This document shows positions 47,283 to 60,285 of a stretch of DNA of 64,000 nt, in pieces. The position numbers and the translations under genes are program-made. The notes under the pieces are model-generated. The model saw only the letters and a program-made list of their open reading frames with translations, was not told where the DNA came from and did not search any database. This DNA is from Antedon mediterranea (lineage: Eukaryota; Echinodermata; Crinoidea; Comatulida; Antedonidae). The stretch lies in NCBI RefSeq assembly GCF_964355755.1, contig NC_092674.1, forward strand, positions 8,313,001 to 8,377,000. Direction: 5' to 3'. Each line of letters opens with the position of its first letter. Position 1 is the stretch's first letter.

Positions 47283-47288
47283 TTTATT
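47283..47288 (-). promoter_or_regulatory. Polyadenylation signal AATAAA, tetraspanin gene
   Basis: AATAAA on the minus strand about 46 bases after the tetraspanin stop codon; a short 3' UTR is implied. Confidence 0.65.
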
Positions 47289-47333
47289 ATACAAAGCATT
47301 TCACATGTAAACAGACTTTAGTTGCTCCACTTC

Positions 47334-50300
47334 TCAAACCATCTCATACTTGTTCATGTTGATCATACGAGCTAGACAACATGTCAGAAAAACACCAAAG
47401 ACCTGTAAAAATAGATCAGGTAAAATTTGTACTGTATAATACTCTAGGATGACTGCGATTAATTGGAATAAGAAACTTATTCCACAAGTTTGATAGTGTA
47501 GACAGAGCTTAAAAATTAAATGGAAGTTAACTTTCATTTAACATGAATGTCACATAAATTTATATTTTGGCATTCCAATTTGCTTGATATAAAAAAAAAA
47601 CTATAAAAAGATAAGGATATTTTAAGCAAAAGTAAAAGATAAAGTTTACAGCAACACTTTATATGAAAGGAAATATGAGATTTGTTGGTTGGTATGATTT
47701 CGTCTTTTTCAATTTTGAGTAATGCCAATAATGAATGATTCACTACAAACAATTTAGGCTTTCTCTCACAGATCGGAGTTTATGGAAATATTCCGATTTA
47801 AATTAATGGTTTAATACCAGAAATGGTTGTGCGTGTTGCATAAAATAAAAGTGTATATCATTGTTAGGCCTATATTCTGGAAACAAGGTCAGTAGGCCTA
47901 CTGTAGGTATGAATACCAGGGCTGATGTCTAACATATCAATATTTAAAGTTTAAAGATGTATTGTTATGTCCCCCAAAAACATGAGCGCCACATGGGTGG
48001 AGGATACCGGCGCTATATAAGTTTTCATTTATTATTATTATTATTAATAAAATAAGATTTTTAATATATTATTTTGTAGTTTTAACAAAGTTAATCACTT
48101 CTGTAGAAAAATAACAGAAACAATTAATGTTTTTACTTATAAAATGACAAAATAAATTGTTAAATTTAACCAAAAACCCATTGGCTGGCAGCCAATTTGA
48201 CTATTTTTGCTTTAAATTACAGATTTTCCAGGTAAATAATTTTGTTTTTGATCCAATTTTTGGTCAAAGTGGATAACTATTATGTGACATTAAAATGGCA
48301 TATTCAACAAAAAATGTTTTAAGAATTATTTTTTCAGGGGATAATACATCTTTAAGTTGTGTTTTTTGTTGTTTTTGTGTTATACTCACTTGGAAGAAAG
48401 CAAATCCAAGAGCACTACCACCGATGACGGACATGTTATTTCCGAGGAATCCGCTTACCTTTGAATAACACCCCTAAAGAAGAAAGACTCAAAAGTTAGT
48501 CGTACAATTAAATTCTACCAAACTGTACCTGTTAAATCATTCAATCATTATAAACCGTTGGTCAGATATTGTATATTAATTTTGGTATAATAAAATACAT
48601 TACATGTATCGTAATTCATATCAAACACTTATCAGGAAAACTATAATGTGTAGTAATTGTTTGCGTTAGTTTAATATTTTTAAACTGTTTACACAAATTT
48701 AGACATAAAATATGAATGACAGTGTCTAGACAAACAACCCCCATTTCCTTTCGTCCACTGTACAAACGTCAATGCAGACCTACATTTAACTTAATTCGGT
48801 TTTTTTTATCAATAAATAAAAATGTCTTAATTTTGATGAGGTATTTGTAACCACCTACATATTACTTCTTGAATGATTTATTTTGTCATTTTTTAATTAT
48901 AATCTGTATATATCAAATATTTATTATTATTATTTGTAAAACAACTTCATCCTTTTGGTAAATAGATAGTTAATTAGTTTTCATATGTTCATAATATGTT
49001 TCCATTGGCTATTTCAACTTATTTTATTTGCATCACTTTTAATTGTAATAAATTTATAAATTTATGAAATAAAAATCTATAATTAGTAATTATTACTAAA
49101 TTATTTTTAATTAGGTAGGACCTATTACATGCCACAATAGTAAAAAGCAGTTGTTAGAATGTGTATAGTACTTCATTAGGGAACTAATAGCATCCCATCA
49201 ACAGGATATTGGCAATTAGAGCACATAGAGATGTGTTTTATTAAAATAAGAATTAAACACACCTTCGACTGTTGTTAATGCTATGTGAAAAGAACAACGA
49301 TACTCTGTATTGCAAGACTACATTTTTGTTTGATTTGTTTAGAACTTACTATCACATTTTACGGTATTTTCTGAACAAGGGTGGGTTTAGGATTTCTTTA
49401 ATGGGGTGGGGTGATAATAGAGAGTGTATAAGACTTGGCCCCAGGTGTGTCAGTGTGCACCCCAGCACAGAAGCCCCAGGGATTCAAGGGTGTAATAATG
49501 ATTTGACCATAATTTGATTATAATGTAAAATATAAATTGTTTAATTAATAGTAAAGTAGTTTGTCAAAAATAAATTGATATAAAGAGCTGTAACATTGTG
49601 AGGCCATAGATGGATTCAAGGTAGAGGGGACACCACTAGATTTTCCACAGCTGAACTCACTATCTTAGATCAACAACAGACTGACATAATAATATTAAAT
49701 AATATTCATTGTTATTCCATTCTAAAAGAACATATTGATTTCAAATGACATTTAAGAAAGTCTCTATTGATATTGATAATATTATATTACAGGTAATGTA
49801 GACTTATACTTATACTTATTTATTTAATTTTTGATGGCTTATCCTCAGAATATATTCTACACTGCAGTTCACTCAGCTGCATCTTTCCTTCACATATCTT
49901 ATATACAGCATTTTTATATTCCTTTCTGAGAATATACGTCCATAATTTACATACACATACAGAATCATTGATTAAATTTGTTTAGTATGCCAATCCTACT
50001 TTAGACTATTCTATAGAAACAGTACAGGATTTCATTGGAAACAAAAACACTAAATAAAATGTTCAGAAAGAATGCATTATATTGATAAACTTTACTGTAT
50101 ACTGAAAAACTAAAAGCATATTTGTTGTTTATTTGGGCCCAGGCAACAACAGTGATTTCTCCCTTTGTCCAATTGTATAAATAAAACATAGTTATGTATT
50201 TTGAAACCAATGCTTTAAAACCAACCAAACCAAACCAAACCAAACCAAAAAAGTGACTAACTGACATTACCACCAAATTGCCCACACATGTTTTCAATAT

Positions 50301-53300
50301 TTTAATAAGATATAAGCTGAAGATAAAATACTTTTGTATTACTGTCTTCTCGGAAAAGGACTATAAACTGTAGGTCCAGTGTACACATCTAGTTCATGTT
50401 CCCTTTAAAGAACCTAGGTTGTCCCTCGACGAGTAGGGGGTTCCCCGGTGTACTTAGACACACAGCCACTGTCGCACACAACCACTGATCATACCTGGGC
50501 CAACTGGGAGATCAGTCTTTGACTGAAGAGGCTATATAAAGAAATAATAATTTTTTTTTTTAAATTACCAAAGACCCAAGCTTTTTCTCATTTATGATAA
50601 TAAAACAGGAATTCATGAAAACATACTTCCAAGGTTTACAGCTTTTCACGCATAATATAACTCATCATTATTATGACATGCATAGTGAGGTCATCCATGT
50701 TAAGCCTCTGTTTGTCGCCCAGCAGGCTCAGCTACAGGACAAACTGTGCCTTCCGTCTGACCTTTAGGCCTTTCTGAAATTTGCATATCACAGGCCTACA
50801 TGCTTTGTTTAAAATCGCTTGACCAACAATGTGTTAAAAATTAATTGTTTTCCTATTTCAAAATATTTTGAATTAAAATTTTCTTTTGAAAACACGATTC
50901 ATATTAATCACACTTTCGATTTAACACATTAATTATAATAGCTAACAATATTTTTTGATTAATAAATATAGCAAATTTAATTAATCATTGACGTAAACAA
51001 AAATTGTTTTTTCACCTGGACAGTAATTTTTTTTAAAAAGACCAGAGGCCTATATCTCTGGAAGTTCATTGGTTTTTGGTTAAACGACATTTTTATAAGT
51101 GATGATATTTTTGTTTTTTTGCAAAAGTGGAGCTATATTAAAATTTCAAAGATTTTAGTAATCTTTATTTTTTATCTAAAATTGTATTTCTTCTTTTTCA
51201 AATAAATGTTATTTTGAATTGAATGATGCATAAAAAACTATAATAATTTATTTATTCTTCATCTACTGTATGTTTTCTCTATTCATGATTTCTATGTCAT
51301 CTCCATTTTCATCTCTCTTGATTTTATTTGAATACATTCTCACTCTTTAATATCTCTTTAACTCATGACATTTGCAAAATCAACTATGAGATAAGTAGAC
51401 GATACATTCAATATCATCCCTCATTAGCAGATACTAGTATATGATCTCAAAATGCAAATTAACTTTAATAATTACAGTAAATCTGGCTATCGTAGACAAT
51501 CCGTTCTTTCACGATTTCACAATTTTAATTTCTCTCATTATAGAAACCTCTGCGACTAAATTTCTAGTTTGTGTCTGATGCAAGACAGTGTATATATCGT
51601 ATAATGTAACTCTTGGTTTACTAAATCACGTTTTTATTTTACTAACCAAACAATCCATTTTCTTCTGCTTGTCATAATTTGACAAGAACTTAATTTCTCT
51701 CATAGAATATGCCATGATAAAAGTGCTTGGAATAGCTATGTATAATACGCATTGCAGTGCATTATACTAAATGTTACTTGAATTCTCCGATTATGAAACC
51801 ACAGTTTATTTAGCTATCGTCTTTTAAGCAGAAAATCCATTTTGTTCTGCCAGTCATAATTTCACGAATTTAAGTTCTTCCATATAGAAAATGCCACGAT
51901 AGTAATTTCTTGCTCACTGTAATAACACATTGACGTTTAGTATCCTATAATGCAAATTAAACTCTCGGATTACTAAATCACCTTTTTATTTGGCTATAAT
52001 TAGACAATCCATTTAAGTTTGCCATTTGCAATTTCACAACTTTCATGCCCATATAGAAAATGCTGTTATAAAAATTGATTGGCTACAAGACGCATTGCAG
52101 TGTGTATAATACTATAACGTTAAGTTGAATTCTTTGATTACCTAATCACCGCAGTTTTATCAGCAAACAGAAATCAATTTTCTTCTGCCAGTCATAATTT
52201 CAGAACTTTCTTTTCTCCTTTATTATCATACAAAAGGCTCAAATAAATTTATTCAGGTTCACTATCTATAACTGAGACACACTTTCTTTCTTCTTTATTT
52301 TTAAAATGTAATATAAACTTTATTTTGCTGTATATTTTTAATAATTATGAACATACATGATTCTTTCAATCATATATACCAAAATTCTGGAAGAAAAATT
52401 GCTTATTTTTTTATTTATTAAACTTTATCACTGCACATAAAACCATAACATAAAAGCAGCGAAAAGAAAGGGAAGAACAGGTGACAAGCACCTCTATCCA
52501 CTTCCCCCCTTAAAATACACATATCAGTAACAATAGATATCAAGTATTCCCTTCATTGAAAATGAAAGACAACATTTTACTGGTGAAATGAAATTGTATA
52601 TCTGTACTGTACAGTATTAACCTGTAAAAAATATGCAATTACATAATTGGTGAACTGGATGGTTGGGTGCTTACAGGATAAATTGAAGGTTGCCCGCAAG
52701 TTAATATACAGTACAATGGTTGAGGAAATGTAGGGCGGTGGTGAGGGTGAGGAGTTGGTGATAACAGATGCGTTGTGGATTGAGATATTTGCTAGAAGTC
52801 ATAGGAGCCAGAAGATTTAGATTTTTATCAGTAGATTGTATCTGTTTAAAAATCCATTAATATTATTATAACAATATCAACAACAAATTTTATTTCTATT
52901 TTGTCAAAATTCAGGCTCATAGAATGTTTTAATCGAAATAGATTTCACTTCAAACAGATTGTTTATTCACCCGATTACAGTTATCTAATTAAAAATAATG
53001 TCTTTCTACTTTACCTCTGAGTACATAGTCTTGTTGGCAACATCAATTTCAATTGGTGTGTGATTCTTCTCTCCTTTCTGACATCGTTCCAGATGAACCT
53101 CCTCGTTACAACAGCTCCATGGTAGAGTAGTGTTGCCGTGCATATTTTCCCATTTAGTTCCATCAACTATCCAATCGGTGTAATTGTTTGTGCCACAACA
53201 TTTCAACTTGAAAAATGTTACATAATTATTATATTTAGTTTTTATTGCAGTATTATTATATTTAGTACTTTTAAGATGATTGGAAGACATGAATTTTGTT

Positions 53301-56300
53301 TATTATTTAATCGTGTTTACTTGTTCTATTTATTGGGAGATTTCTGTTTTCGTTGACCATTGACCGAAGACCTACAGTACTGTAACTATCTGACGTTAAT
53401 TATTGTTCTAGGTCTTCTGGTGTTGCAAACTGGAATTCCCTATATTCAATTACAGAAGAATTTAATTTTTTAACGAATGTAGAGAAGTCTTCTGTGTTGG
53501 CAGAAGTACAATACTGTATGACAGTTTTTTTAAAAAGGAATAAAGGTTTAGTTCCTCAAGTAGGGTAAAACATTAGTGCCACTTCTTAGGCGTCAAGGAT
53601 TAGTGCCCACATTAGGGTTAAAGGAATGAATGTTTAGTGCCTCAGGTAGGGTTAAACATTAGTGCCACTCCTTAGGCCTCAAGGATTAGTGGCCGGATTA
53701 GTGGCCACATTAGGGTTAAAGGAATGAATGTTTAGTGCCTCGGGTAAGGTCAAACATTAGTGCAACTCCTTAGGCCTCAAGGATTAGTGCCCACGTTAGG
53801 GGTTAAAGGAATGAATGTTTAGTGCCTCATGTAGGGTCAAACATTAGTTCCACTTCTTAGGCCTCAAGGATTAGTGGCCACATTAGGGTTAAAGGAATGA
53901 ATGTTTAGTGCCTCATGTAGGGTCAAACATTAGTGCCACTTCTTAGGCCTCAAGGATTAGTGCCCACATTAGGGTTAAAAGGAATGAATGTTTAGTGCCT
54001 CATGTAGGGTCAAACATTAGTGCCACTTCTTAGGCCTCAAGGATTAGTGCCCACATATAGGGGTTAAACATGGTAAGAAAATTAAGGATTACATCCTCAA
54101 GTAGGGTTACATTAGTGCCACTAGTTAGCCATCATGAATTTCTTTTAATTAATTATCTCTTACCCTCGATTGTAATTTGTCTAAGTAGTGATCATGTTCT
54201 GTCTTGTCAGCGTAATCTTCAATTGCTGTTTCTAGTCCTTCACGGAAGCTGTCTTGCAGCTATTTAACAAAAGCATCAAAACATCAGAATATCAAAAAAA
54301 CTATTTTCAATTTTAAAAGGCCGTATTTCGTGTTGCTGTAGTTTACAACTCAGAAAAATTAACTAAGGTTACAATCTTCTATCAATTAGTATAAACAATG
54401 ACAATTTTATAAAACTTACTGGACTACGGTATAAAAACCCTGAAATTCCGGCTGATAGTAGCGATACAAACACTATAAAAGTCAGCACACCAAACTGAAA
54501 AGGAATTTAACGTTGAATTGTAATTTATAATACTCTAGTCCTAATCCTATCCTTTAACACTTAAGTAGACAAAAGTATGATTACGTTTTCAAGTACTGAA
54601 AGTTGACAACAATTTGTGATCAGTGTAAAATATCTTCGTTATAGTATGATATTTTACGATAAAATATATTTTGCAGAGATATGTAGCAGGCCGATTCAAT
54701 ATCATTTAAATATACAACGAATTCAACAAAACCTGCCAGAATGGATATTTAAAATACTGTGAAAATCTTTACATTAGTTACAGCAACCAGTTTATAATAC
54801 ATTTCTACTTTCAAATTGAATATCATGAGGAAAAAGATACAAAAAAACTAAAACAAATAATGTTTTCAAATTTATAAAAAAAGACAATAATAAATGATTA
54901 AATTCAACCAAAAACTTATTGACATCCGGTCAATTTGACAATTTTTTTCCTTTAAATTACAGTTTTTCAGGTTTTTTTTCAATCTTATTTTTGATCAAAG
55001 TAAACAATTCTGTGACATTAAAATGGAATTATTAAAAAAAAACATTTGAAAAAAAAAAATAATAATAATAATGTACATCTTTGAAATTCATATTCATAAC
55101 AATTTAATACCAACTCAGGAAACTGTGTTTTCCACACATAATAATATATCGTGACCCAAGATGTTTCTTTTATGTACTACAATATAAAAAAAGCAAAGCT
55201 GACAACGTGTTTCACTTGCACATTTTTATCATATTTCACTAATTAATATGCTAAAAATGTCCCCTTGCTATAGGCTACAAGCTGATGAGGTGCACTTGTA
55301 CATTATCATATTTTACGAATTAATATGGTCAAAAAATGTCCCCTTACTATAGGCTACAAGCTGATGAGGTGCACTTGTACATTATCATAAACGTCATGAC
55401 TTATTATGACACACACATTATTTAACAGCTTTGTACCTAGCATTCTGAACTCTGTGCAGGAAGCAAGCAAGGATTTGAGGAAACAATTAATTGATGGGAA
55501 AATGTGTGTGTCACATGTGTGCCTAACCTCACAGTAAGAGAATGGAAAGGACTTTTAAATTTTTAATTTCGTCAATTTTCAGAAAATATTATTTTTCTTA
55601 TTTTATATTTTTGCTAGTCAAAAATGATACTGTATATAAAATATGGGGTGGGGGGGGGGGGGGGGTTAAAAAAATGTCCTCAGGGGCAGATCAAGGTTTA
55701 TTTTAAAGGGATAGGGGTGAGGGGGTGGGGAGGGAAAAGGTGCTAAAAATTAATTTAGTCCCTCAAAAAGGTTATTTTTATTACCTGTCAAAGAAGGAGC
55801 GTAATGTTAATAATAATAATATAAAAAGTACAGTCAATGAAAAAAAAAACACCTTTAATTATATTGAAATAGTAATGAAATACAGAAGTACAAGTTGAAT
55901 AAATATACAATGTTTCATTTAGGTATTAAGTAATCTTTTGTGCATTATTAGTCTGGGTTCCAGACGGAGTTTTGTCTTAATATTAGTAAAAAGATAAATA
56001 TTTTGGCACATATGGCGTTTCATACGTATACTACTTGATTTTGGATACTCCGTCTGGGGAAACACGCACAAGTCACATGGTTTGACACCAAGAATTCTTG
56101 GTGCATACGATTATCCGGTTGACTAGTTTCAGCTGCATGCGATTGGATACTCACTCGTACACCGTTTTAATATTCATATTTCAGAATTTCAAAGACTCAA
56201 CAACTAAGATGATGCTATGTTACGTTTAGACAATGTGTACTTCTTGGGTACATTTATGAAAGTTTCTGAAGGCTAGAAATTATTTTATAGGCCTATGCCT

Positions 56301-59300
56301 AGTAGTCTGGTAAACATTTGATGGGATTTTTCCCAAGAACATGCTCGTCTTGATGTGATAGGCTAGCTTCTCCGCAATTCAAACATTGAGAATGGATCAT
56401 TTATTACGCGGAGATAATTTTGATTTAATTCCCACCCAGCCAGACCCTGTCCTGTTCTGTGTGGTGGTGTATCCCTGTTGTGTGCCGGTGGTATGTAGGC
56501 CTCGATCTTTATTGGCGTTTTATTTGGCAGGTCATACGTGCGAGTTGAGTAGGACCTACGAAAGAGGCCTAGGCCAAGGACTAACCATTCATAAACAAAA
56601 CAACTTGGCATTACGATTTTATATTTTAACAGTCTCGATTGTACATTCAGCACTGTACGTATTCCATCTTTTTCATTTTGAAACAAAATAATCATTGGTT
56701 GATTCGAAATCCATATTTACATACCGCCCACCCCATATAGCCAAATACGGTATGATAACCTACGTCATTCTTATAGGATGTTTGCGGTCTGCAAATCGAT
56801 TTCTATACGTGTTTCACAAGTCTGTATTTTCAGACAAAAATCGCGGTCGAAATAAAAACAAATAAATAAAAAAAAAGATAATACAGACTTGGGGCAAGTC
56901 TAGTGCATTATGTGTAGTTGTAATAAGCAATACAATAAACATGGAAAAGATTATAATACATATATTAAAATTGTAAGTATATAACAGATTGTGTTTAAAA
57001 AGATGAGATTATAATTGGCAAAGGCCTACCAAAGTACATGGTTTAAGAAAAACTTATATATTGATTGATTGAATCGGGCATCATTTATATACTGTAAGCA
57101 AGGCTTTAAAATGTGATGTCCTATGTAACAATTAAAAATTGGAAAACAAAAATTTACATTAAAAATCTCAATCTAATGTTTTATATTCTAATGTTGGCGG
57201 AGGCCATAACAAATTGTCTTGCCATACAACATGACCATAAAACATTCCTATTTTCCTATCTAAATAAACAATTTTTCATTCTCTACAAATAAACTAAACT
57301 GGCCTCTTTTGGTATCAGTAAGTTACTGGGTCACCGTATACAGTATGTACAATTGAGACAGTATGACAGAATGTCATTAAATGTATTTTCCAATTTATCA
57401 ATTTGAATACATTGTCACCTTTTGACAGGTGAAATATGTATAGTGCAAAATTTTCTGTAAATAATGTTCATTGTTTGGTTGACATCTCCAATTGTCTTTA
57501 CATCTTCTTTTTTCCTTTCATAATTCAGTCACAGCTGAGTGATTTGAGCCAATTTTCTTTTGTCTTATGGGCCAATGCCAAGTTTTCAAACTGTCTATTT
57601 TAATCCCACTGATTATCAACACATTGTCTTATCCTAGGCCTAGTTTAACTTATTGATAATTTCCCCTCATTATATTATATTCATCATAACTCGGTCACAG
57701 GTGAATTTTGTAGGCCTACAAATGCCAAGCTTTGATTATTTTGTCATTGCAGTATTCTCAGCTGCTGTGGTTGCAATACCTGTGTCTTTACCACCAAGAT
57801 TTTTCTTAGTAATATTTTGTCTGTTTTGTCATCCGTGTCACAGGATGTGGAATTTTACACATCATGTCAAAAAACCATTGTTGGATTTGATCTATGAACT
57901 CATCTTCTCAACTCAAGTTACATTGGATCATTATTCTAACATCTGCCTAACATTATGATGTGTACAAATAAACACTCCAGTGTGATGTTTTTTTTTTTAC
58001 TGTTTATTTGTGAATGAAATCCAGAAGAAACTTAATTAATTACTGTCACAGGTTCACACACAAAACATCACGAGTAAGTTAATCATGATCAACTCTGAAT
58101 GTGAATGTAAAAATGAATATCTATTATTCCAAACTCACAGCTGTAAAAATTGGAATAATTTTGTAGTTTTATTAAAAACTTTCATTCTTTATTACTATTC
58201 AGGAAATTTACATTAGGTCAGCTTCCTTCCTGAGTAATTCATGTCAATTTAATAAGGTTTTAAGGATACATAACTGTACTAAACTTTTATTAGAAAATTT
58301 ACCAGATACAAAACTTACATATTTTCTATAGCAGAGCATACACTTATTAAATAATCTTAATCTATTATAAATAAATATTTCTATGCATTTATTTATAAGC
58401 ACACTTTTTTTATTCTTGGTGAAATTCAAAATTTATTGTAAAGAATAGCTGTGAAAAAGTACATTTTTATTAAATTTATATCATCTATTTATTAAAGATG
58501 TATGGTATTGTCACCAAAAAGAATGAAAATATGGAAATTAATAAAATCAGATTTCACTACTACTTCTGTAGAAAAATTAAGCGAAAAAAAATAATCCATG
58601 TCACTTAAAAAGACAAAATAAATTGTTAAATTCAACCAAAAACTTGTTTCCTTTCAATTACAGTTTTTTCAGGTAAACAATTGTTTTTTTCCATCTTGTT
58701 TTTGATCAAAGTAAACAAATATGTGACATTAAAATAGCATATAACAAAATCGTCAATAAAAAAAATGTTTATAGGCCTATTGTTAAAACAATAAACATAT
58801 ATTTTTTAAATGTGTGTTTCTTACCACTTGCAGCAACCAAGCGTAATTCCTCCATGTAGCACAGAGACCAATGATTCCTGAGGCGAACATAAAGACGCCG
58901 GTACCAATTAAGGCGTACGGAACTTTAGAATAATCTGACGTGGATAACGCCAAGTACATCTTAAGTTCTATTACGCCCCATAGGCCGATTACTAGCATTG
59001 TTAATCCCATAATCTGAACAAAGATAAAATATTAATAATGTTTAAAAAAAAGGAAATATTATATAGTCACAGAAATCTTGTGTTATAAGGCATTGAAAAT
59101 TGAATTATTCAGAAAAAAATTTTAGAAATTGAAAAAAGAAATTAATTCTATTAATTAATGTGATCGTAATTATCATAATTTAATGGTATTTTATTTCAAT
59201 TCTGAGCAAATCCCTGTTTTCTACAATAAAATTATGTGGTTTATTATTCGACCTCCATCAGTTGAACCTGAGATGCTACGTTGCACAAGAAGACGGGAAG

Positions 59301-59462
59301 CACTCACAAAGTTAAGACAACGTCAACCAACGAACTTAACTCGGGTTCGCTTCCGATCAAAAAAAAAATTATCATATTTCTTACCATAAAAACTAGTGTA
59401 AAGAAAGTCAAGAGCAGCTGCACCAAAGTCATGGTGGCCGTGGTTTGCATTCGCTTCCCCAT
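47334..59462 (-). CDS. Tetraspanin of the TSPAN6/TSPAN7 type, 260 aa
   Basis: Coding exons in transcript order: 59462-59385, 59013-58825, 54494-54420, 54259-54164, 53206-53015, 48473-48390, 47402-47334; every intron is phase 0. The protein starts MGKRMQTTATMTLVQ and has four hydrophobic segments: about 11-37 (across exons 1-2), 54-78, 87-109 and 222-247. The large extracellular loop has the CCG motif at 149-151, WSCC at 176-179, Cys188 and GCY at 211-213, i.e. six cysteines, plus N-glycosylation sequons NYT, NTT, NHT and NKT. The C-terminus NKYEMV is nearly that of TSPAN7 (NQYEMV). Tetraspanins organise membrane microdomains with integrins and other partners. The long introns hold repeat arrays (51475, 53537) and three copies of one MITE family. 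I cannot separate TSPAN6 from TSPAN7 orthology by eye. Confidence 0.93.
47483..47514. mobile_element. Fragment of the palindromic GCTCTGTCTACACTATC MITE
   Basis: AAGTTTGATAGTGTAGACAG followed by AGCTTAAA is the right terminus alone, in the last intron of the tetraspanin gene. Confidence 0.65.
47952..48355. mobile_element. MITE with TTAAAGATGTATT inverted repeats
   Basis: The left end TTTAAAGATGTATTGTTATG and right end GATAATACATCTTTAA are inverse. The body includes CTTCTGTAGAAAAAT, AAATTGTTAAATTTAACC, TTTCAGG-like tracts and TGTGACATTAAAATGGCAT. A foreign-looking GGCGCTATATAAG + (ATT)n stretch at 48010-48050 resembles a CR1-type tail and may be a secondary insertion. Related copies: 54880-55085 and 58490-58765. 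Confidence 0.65.
50340..50525. mobile_element. SINE-like element
   Basis: A GC-richer island: GGACTATAAACTGTAGGTCC, TTCCCTTTAAAGAACCTAGG, TCGACGAGTAGGGGGTTCCC, then GGAGATCAGTCTTTGACTGA and an AATAAT-rich tail. Composition and tail fit a SINE body and 3' end, without an obvious tRNA head. In a tetraspanin intron, near an (AAACC)n microsatellite at 50213-50250. Confidence 0.4.
51475..52225. repeat. Old tandem repeat, about 165-180-bp unit
   Basis: The anchor CAATCCATTTTCTTCTGCC.GTCATAATTT recurs at about 51498, 51652, 51834, 52006 and 52171. Units also share CATATAGAAAATGCCA, GCATTGCAGTG and GATTACTAAATCACC. Copies are 20-30% diverged by eye. Located in a tetraspanin intron. Confidence 0.75.
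53537..54115. repeat. Minisatellite, about 85-bp unit, six to seven copies
   Basis: Unit: GGAATGAATGTTTAGTGCCT, CA.GTAGGGT.AAACATTAGT, GCCACTTCTTAGGCCTCAAG, GATTAGTGCCCACATTAGGG, TTAAA. Copies are highly similar. The array ends about 50 bases before exon 4 of the tetraspanin on its downstream side. Confidence 0.9.
54880..55085. mobile_element. Second copy of the TTAAAGATGTATT MITE family
   Basis: AAATTCAACCAAAAACTTAT, CAATTTGACAATTTTTT, TTGATCAAAGTAAACAATTC and TGTGACATTAAAATGGAAT match 48150-48300. The right terminus is degraded to GTACATCTTTGAAA. Confidence 0.6.
55238..55395. repeat. Two-copy tandem duplication, about 80-bp unit
   Basis: AATGTCCCCTTGCTATAGGC + TACAAGCTGATGAGGTGCAC + TTGTACATTATCAT is repeated once with a single substitution in the first 40 bases. 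Tetraspanin intron. Confidence 0.85.
55396..58489. other. Remainder of the second tetraspanin intron
   Basis: Contains a G-run at 55645-55665; a possible MITE at about 55935-56075 (CCAGACGGAGT and ACTCCGTCTGG facing arms); and frames at 56363-56695 (both strands) and 57653-57958 with no splice signals or recognisable domains. No gene supported. Confidence 0.4.
58490..58765. mobile_element. Third copy of the TTAAAGATGTATT MITE family
   Basis: ATTAAAGATGTATGGTATTG at the left, then CTTCTGTAGAAAAATTA, TAAATTGTTAAATTCAACC, TTGATCAAAGTAAAC and TGTGACATTAAAATAGCAT. The right inverted end is lost. It lies about 60 bases downstream of tetraspanin exon 2. Confidence 0.6.
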
Positions 59463-60285
59463 GGTGTAAAAACTTCTCTTGAAACAATGGACTTTAAAAC
59501 TTTAATACAATGAAAAAGCAAACAAAAATCCCGACTTTTCACTCTCCAGTTGTCACCAATTCTTTTATTGGTTATGCTTGACTGAGTTTGCGTACTTAAT
59601 AATAGAGGGCGATATACAATTTCAATTAAACTCTTGACAAAATACAGAGGGCGGTATTGCAGATATATCTATCGGAGATCGGAGATCAGTGAGGCGTTTC
59701 ATGTAGCATGTTTCTTGTACACCCAGTATTCAATGTGTTATTGTTGTGTTGACTTTTACTGTTTTAATCATCATTCAGCCAATATTTGAAGCAAATGTAA
59801 TGTAAGTATGTTATGTATATATTGAGTGAAAAATTGAATTATTGTTAACCATACTACTAACAACAAAAATGAAAAATTAGAGACAGTTCTCCAAGGCTAC
59901 AGAGACAGTTCTCGAAGGGGGAATACAATTTAAAAGTCAGTGTCACTGTCAGCCAGCAGAAATACATCCTTCCAGGGTCCTAAAAACAACAAAATGATTA
60001 GCTAAACTGTAGGATAATATATTTTTTATTGCGAATTTTTTTCTAAATAAACACACCAGTGAGTCCTTTCAATTCATCAACCTCTGTGCAATGTTGTATT
60101 GAATTGCAGATGACTTGTAATCTATTTGATAGATTAATTAACCTGTTATTAATATTATTATTGATTGACAGAATTGGACACAGTTGTGGACATGCCCATT
60201 GTTGTGTAATGACATGTTCTAATCGTGATGTTTAATCCAGTGTTTACTTGTACTTTCTAGTTTTCAGTTATCAGTTGTGACAAAG
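59463..60285. promoter_or_regulatory. Shared upstream region of the tetraspanin and TMLHE
   Basis: 823 bases separate the start codons of two head-to-head genes. It must hold both promoters and 5' UTRs. No TATA box is obvious; two AGAGGGCG words lie at 59603 and 59646, and a possible 5' UTR acceptor TACTTTCTAG is at 60251-60260 before the TMLHE start. Confidence 0.5.

Noticed and set aside
56363-56695. About 100-codon frames on both strands
   Set aside because: Mutually overlapping, in an intron, with no family resemblance; chance openings in a GC-richer patch.
57653-57958. 101-codon hydrophobic plus-strand frame
   Set aside because: Lies antisense in a tetraspanin intron, low complexity, no recognisable motif, no promoter or splice support.
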